Source: DASSBR01 sp035701285 (GTDB lineage: Bacteria; Pseudomonadota; Gammaproteobacteria; Natronospirales; DASSBR01). From it: a DNA stretch of 15,214 nucleotides. The position numbers and the translations under genes were made by a program. Below the pieces are notes generated by a model, which was given only the letters and a program-made list of their open reading frames with translations, searched no databases and was not told the DNA's origin. The DNA lies in assembly GCA_035701285.1 (NCBI GenBank), contig DASSNT010000049.1, positions 1 to 15,214 of the forward strand, written 5' to 3'. Positions 13,849-15,214 of this stretch are shown piece by piece. The stretch's first letter is position 1; each line of letters opens with the position of its first letter.

Positions 13849-15101
13849 AGCGCCGCGCGGGGGCGCGGCTCTTCATCGGCATGCTGTTGCTGTGCGGGGC
13901 CTCTGTCCCGGCAATGGCGGCCGACCAGGAGGTCTCCGGCCTGCTGGCGCCGTTCTTTGTCAGCGCCGACGCGACGCGAAGCTGGGTCGACCGCGGCCTC
14001 GGCAAGCTGCGCGAAGGCGCCGCGAACGGGCAGCAGGCGCATCACGCCGGGCTGCGTCTTGCGCTCGATTACCGGGCGCAGTTGACCGATACGCTCGGCG
14101 CCAGCGTGGCGCTCGACGGTTATGCCGACGGCCACTCGGCGGGCGGCATCACCGAAGCCTGGCTGCGTTACGCGCCGGTGCCGACTTCCGCGTATCAGTT
14201 CCGCTACCGGGCGGGGCTGTTTCTGCCGCCGCTGTCGTTCGAGAACACCGCCGCCGGCTGGACGACGCCGTACACGCTGACGCCGTCGCTGTTGAACGAC
14301 TGGATCGGTGAGGAACTGCGCGCGGCCGGCGTCGAAGCTGCGGTGAAACGCCTGGGGGTGCAGTCGGATTCGCCCAGCAACTTTGCGTTGCGCGTTGGCC
14401 TGTTCGAGTACAACGACACGGCCGGCACGATCCTCTCGTGGCGGGGCTGGGCGGCGAACAACCGCGTGACGCCATGGAACCATGTGCTGCCGTTGCCCGA
14501 CCGGCCGGCATTCCGGCCCGGCGGGCCGTTTCGCGGCGCCAATCACACCGACCCGTTCATCGACGTCGGCGGCGAGCCCGGCTACTACGTCATCGGCAGC
14601 TGGCAGTACCTCGACCGCCTGCATCTGCAGGTGGCGCGCTACGACAACCGCGCCGACTCGACCGCCTTCTCCCATGGACAGATCGGGTGGCGCACGCGCT
14701 TCAGTCAGATCGGGCTGCGCTGGCACCCGGCGCGCGGCACCGACGTCATTGCCCAGTATCTCGCCGGCGACACGCTGGCCGGGCGCCGCGGTTCGCCGTT
14801 CAGCGTTTACAACAAGTATTCCTCGTGGTTCGTGCTGGCGAGCCGGCAATGGCGCGCCCACCGTCTTTCCGTCCGCTATGAGCGCTTCCGCGTGACGGAC
14901 GAGGATGTCACGCCGCTCGATAACAACAACGAAACCGGCCACGCCTGGACGCTCGCGTACCAGTACGAGTTGTGGCACAACCTGTTCGCCGGGCTGGAAT
15001 ACATGGTTGTCGCAAGTGGCCGGCCGGAACGGGCGCTGAACGGTGTGCGGCCGGCGGTGAGCGAACGCCAGTGGAAGATCGCGCTCCGGTACTTTTTCTA
15101 G
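13845..15101 (+). CDS. Outer-membrane beta-barrel (porin-like) protein of the cupredoxin/c-di-GMP cluster
   Basis: A 418-aa predicted outer-membrane protein of unassigned family. It begins with a signal peptide (VKRRAGARLFIGMLLLCGA, cleavage probably after VPAMA at about residue 25). The mature part has many short alternating hydrophobic/polar stretches ended by aromatic residues (GITEAWLRYAPV, YQFRYRAGLFLP, LHLQVARYDNR, HRLSVRYERFRV), and ends in WKIALRYFF, matching the aromatic C-terminal signal recognised by the outer-membrane assembly machinery. No helix other than the signal is seen. It could be a porin or a structural barrel; substrate unknown. The start is GTG at 13845, overlapping the stop of the GGDEF-EAL gene by 4 bases with GGGAG 6 bases upstream, so translation is coupled to that gene. 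Codon use is like its neighbours. Confidence 0.8.
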   Translation: MKRRAGARLFIGMLLLCGASVPAMAADQEVSGLLAPFFVSADATRSWVDRGLGKLREGAANGQQAHHAGLRLALDYRAQLTDTLGASVALDGYADGHSAGGITEAWLRYAPVPTSAYQFRYRAGLFLPPLSFENTAAGWTTPYTLTPSLLNDWIGEELRAAGVEAAVKRLGVQSDSPSNFALRVGLFEYNDTAGTILSWRGWAANNRVTPWNHVLPLPDRPAFRPGGPFRGANHTDPFIDVGGEPGYYVIGSWQYLDRLHLQVARYDNRADSTAFSHGQIGWRTRFSQIGLRWHPARGTDVIAQYLAGDTLAGRRGSPFSVYNKYSSWFVLASRQWRAHRLSVRYERFRVTDEDVTPLDNNNETGHAWTLAYQYELWHNLFAGLEYMVVASGRPERALNGVRPAVSERQWKIALRYFF

Positions 15102-15126
15102 ACCATTCTGCCGGCCGCTGATTGGG

Positions 15127-15156
15127 TTGGCGCTTCCCTGACCGCTGCATTATCCT
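15127..15156 (+). promoter_or_regulatory. Candidate promoter of the gene entering the right edge
   Basis: TTGGCG (15127-15132) and TATCCT (15151-15156) are spaced 18 bases apart and resemble a weak sigma-70 promoter. Transcription would start within a few bases of the ATG at 15165, implying a very short or absent leader. Confidence 0.25.
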
Positions 15157-15164
15157 GAGCCGGC

Positions 15165-15214
15165 ATGGACGTATTCGGCGTTAAATTGGTCGGCGTCAAC
15201 GCCGAAAGCGGCAC
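15165..15214 (+). CDS. Start of an unidentified gene, cut by the window edge
   Basis: From ATG 15165 the frame reads MDVFGVKLVGVNAESG and stays open to the last base (16 complete codons). Codon choice (GGC, GTC, GCC, GAA) fits the neighbourhood. It lies 63 bases after the outer-membrane protein gene on the same strand. No clear ribosome-binding site precedes it. The fragment is too short to identify; a membrane protein such as a mechanosensitive channel is only a faint impression. Confidence 0.45.
   Translation, partial: MDVFGVKLVGVNAESG

Noticed and set aside
13758..14978. 406-codon minus-strand open frame opposite the outer-membrane protein
   Set aside because: The plus-strand frame has a signal peptide, barrel-like strands, an aromatic C-terminus and a ribosome-binding site; the minus-strand frame has none.
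1..15214. CRISPR arrays, tRNA or rRNA genes, insertion sequences, phage or toxin-antitoxin genes
   Set aside because: No regularly spaced repeats, cloverleaf-like sequence, transposase, integrase or small toxin-antitoxin pair was seen on either strand.

Overview
The window is about 15.2 kb of GC-rich, densely coding bacterial DNA. The gene order coxB-coxA-(small protein)-coxC, a reversed twin-TM gene, SURF1, a Sco-like protein, ctaA and ctaB is the aa3-type cytochrome c oxidase locus layout of Gammaproteobacteria such as Pseudomonas. Together with lipoprotein and outer-membrane-barrel genes this points to a high-GC gammaproteobacterium or close relative. The genus cannot be fixed by eye. The longest stretch without a gene is 162 bases (10643-10804).

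Region 1 (1-6935) is the oxidase module. CoxB (left end missing), CoxA and CoxC form the catalytic core. The 39-aa membrane protein, twin-TM protein, SURF1 and Sco-like protein are known or presumed assembly factors. CtaB makes heme O from heme B and CtaA oxidises it to heme A. The Cox11/CtaG gene usually found between coxA and coxC is absent. Codon usage changes abruptly inside coxA near base 1500: codons ending in A or T go from about 2% before to about 15% after. The break falls in the highly conserved HPEVY region, so it marks either a recombination junction or a chimeric assembly.

Region 2 (7022-10642) is entirely on the minus strand. It holds an LAT/SteT-like amino-acid permease, then dodecin (flavin-binding) followed 24 bases later by a zinc dehydrogenase of the formaldehyde-dehydrogenase-like type, and finally a lipoprotein with six EF-hand calcium loops and its own promoter-like sequence. 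Hairpins separate this block from ctaB.

Region 3 (10805-15101) is a tightly packed plus-strand cluster of three envelope genes. It encodes a secreted cupredoxin-like protein with an amicyanin-type copper site, a membrane-bound periplasmic-sensor/HAMP/GGDEF/EAL protein with both catalytic motifs intact, and an outer-membrane beta-barrel protein whose GTG start overlaps the previous stop. The packing suggests one functional unit linking a periplasmic copper or redox signal to cyclic di-GMP and an outer-membrane protein. This is the best candidate for a little-described system here. A further gene begins at 15165 and runs off the window.
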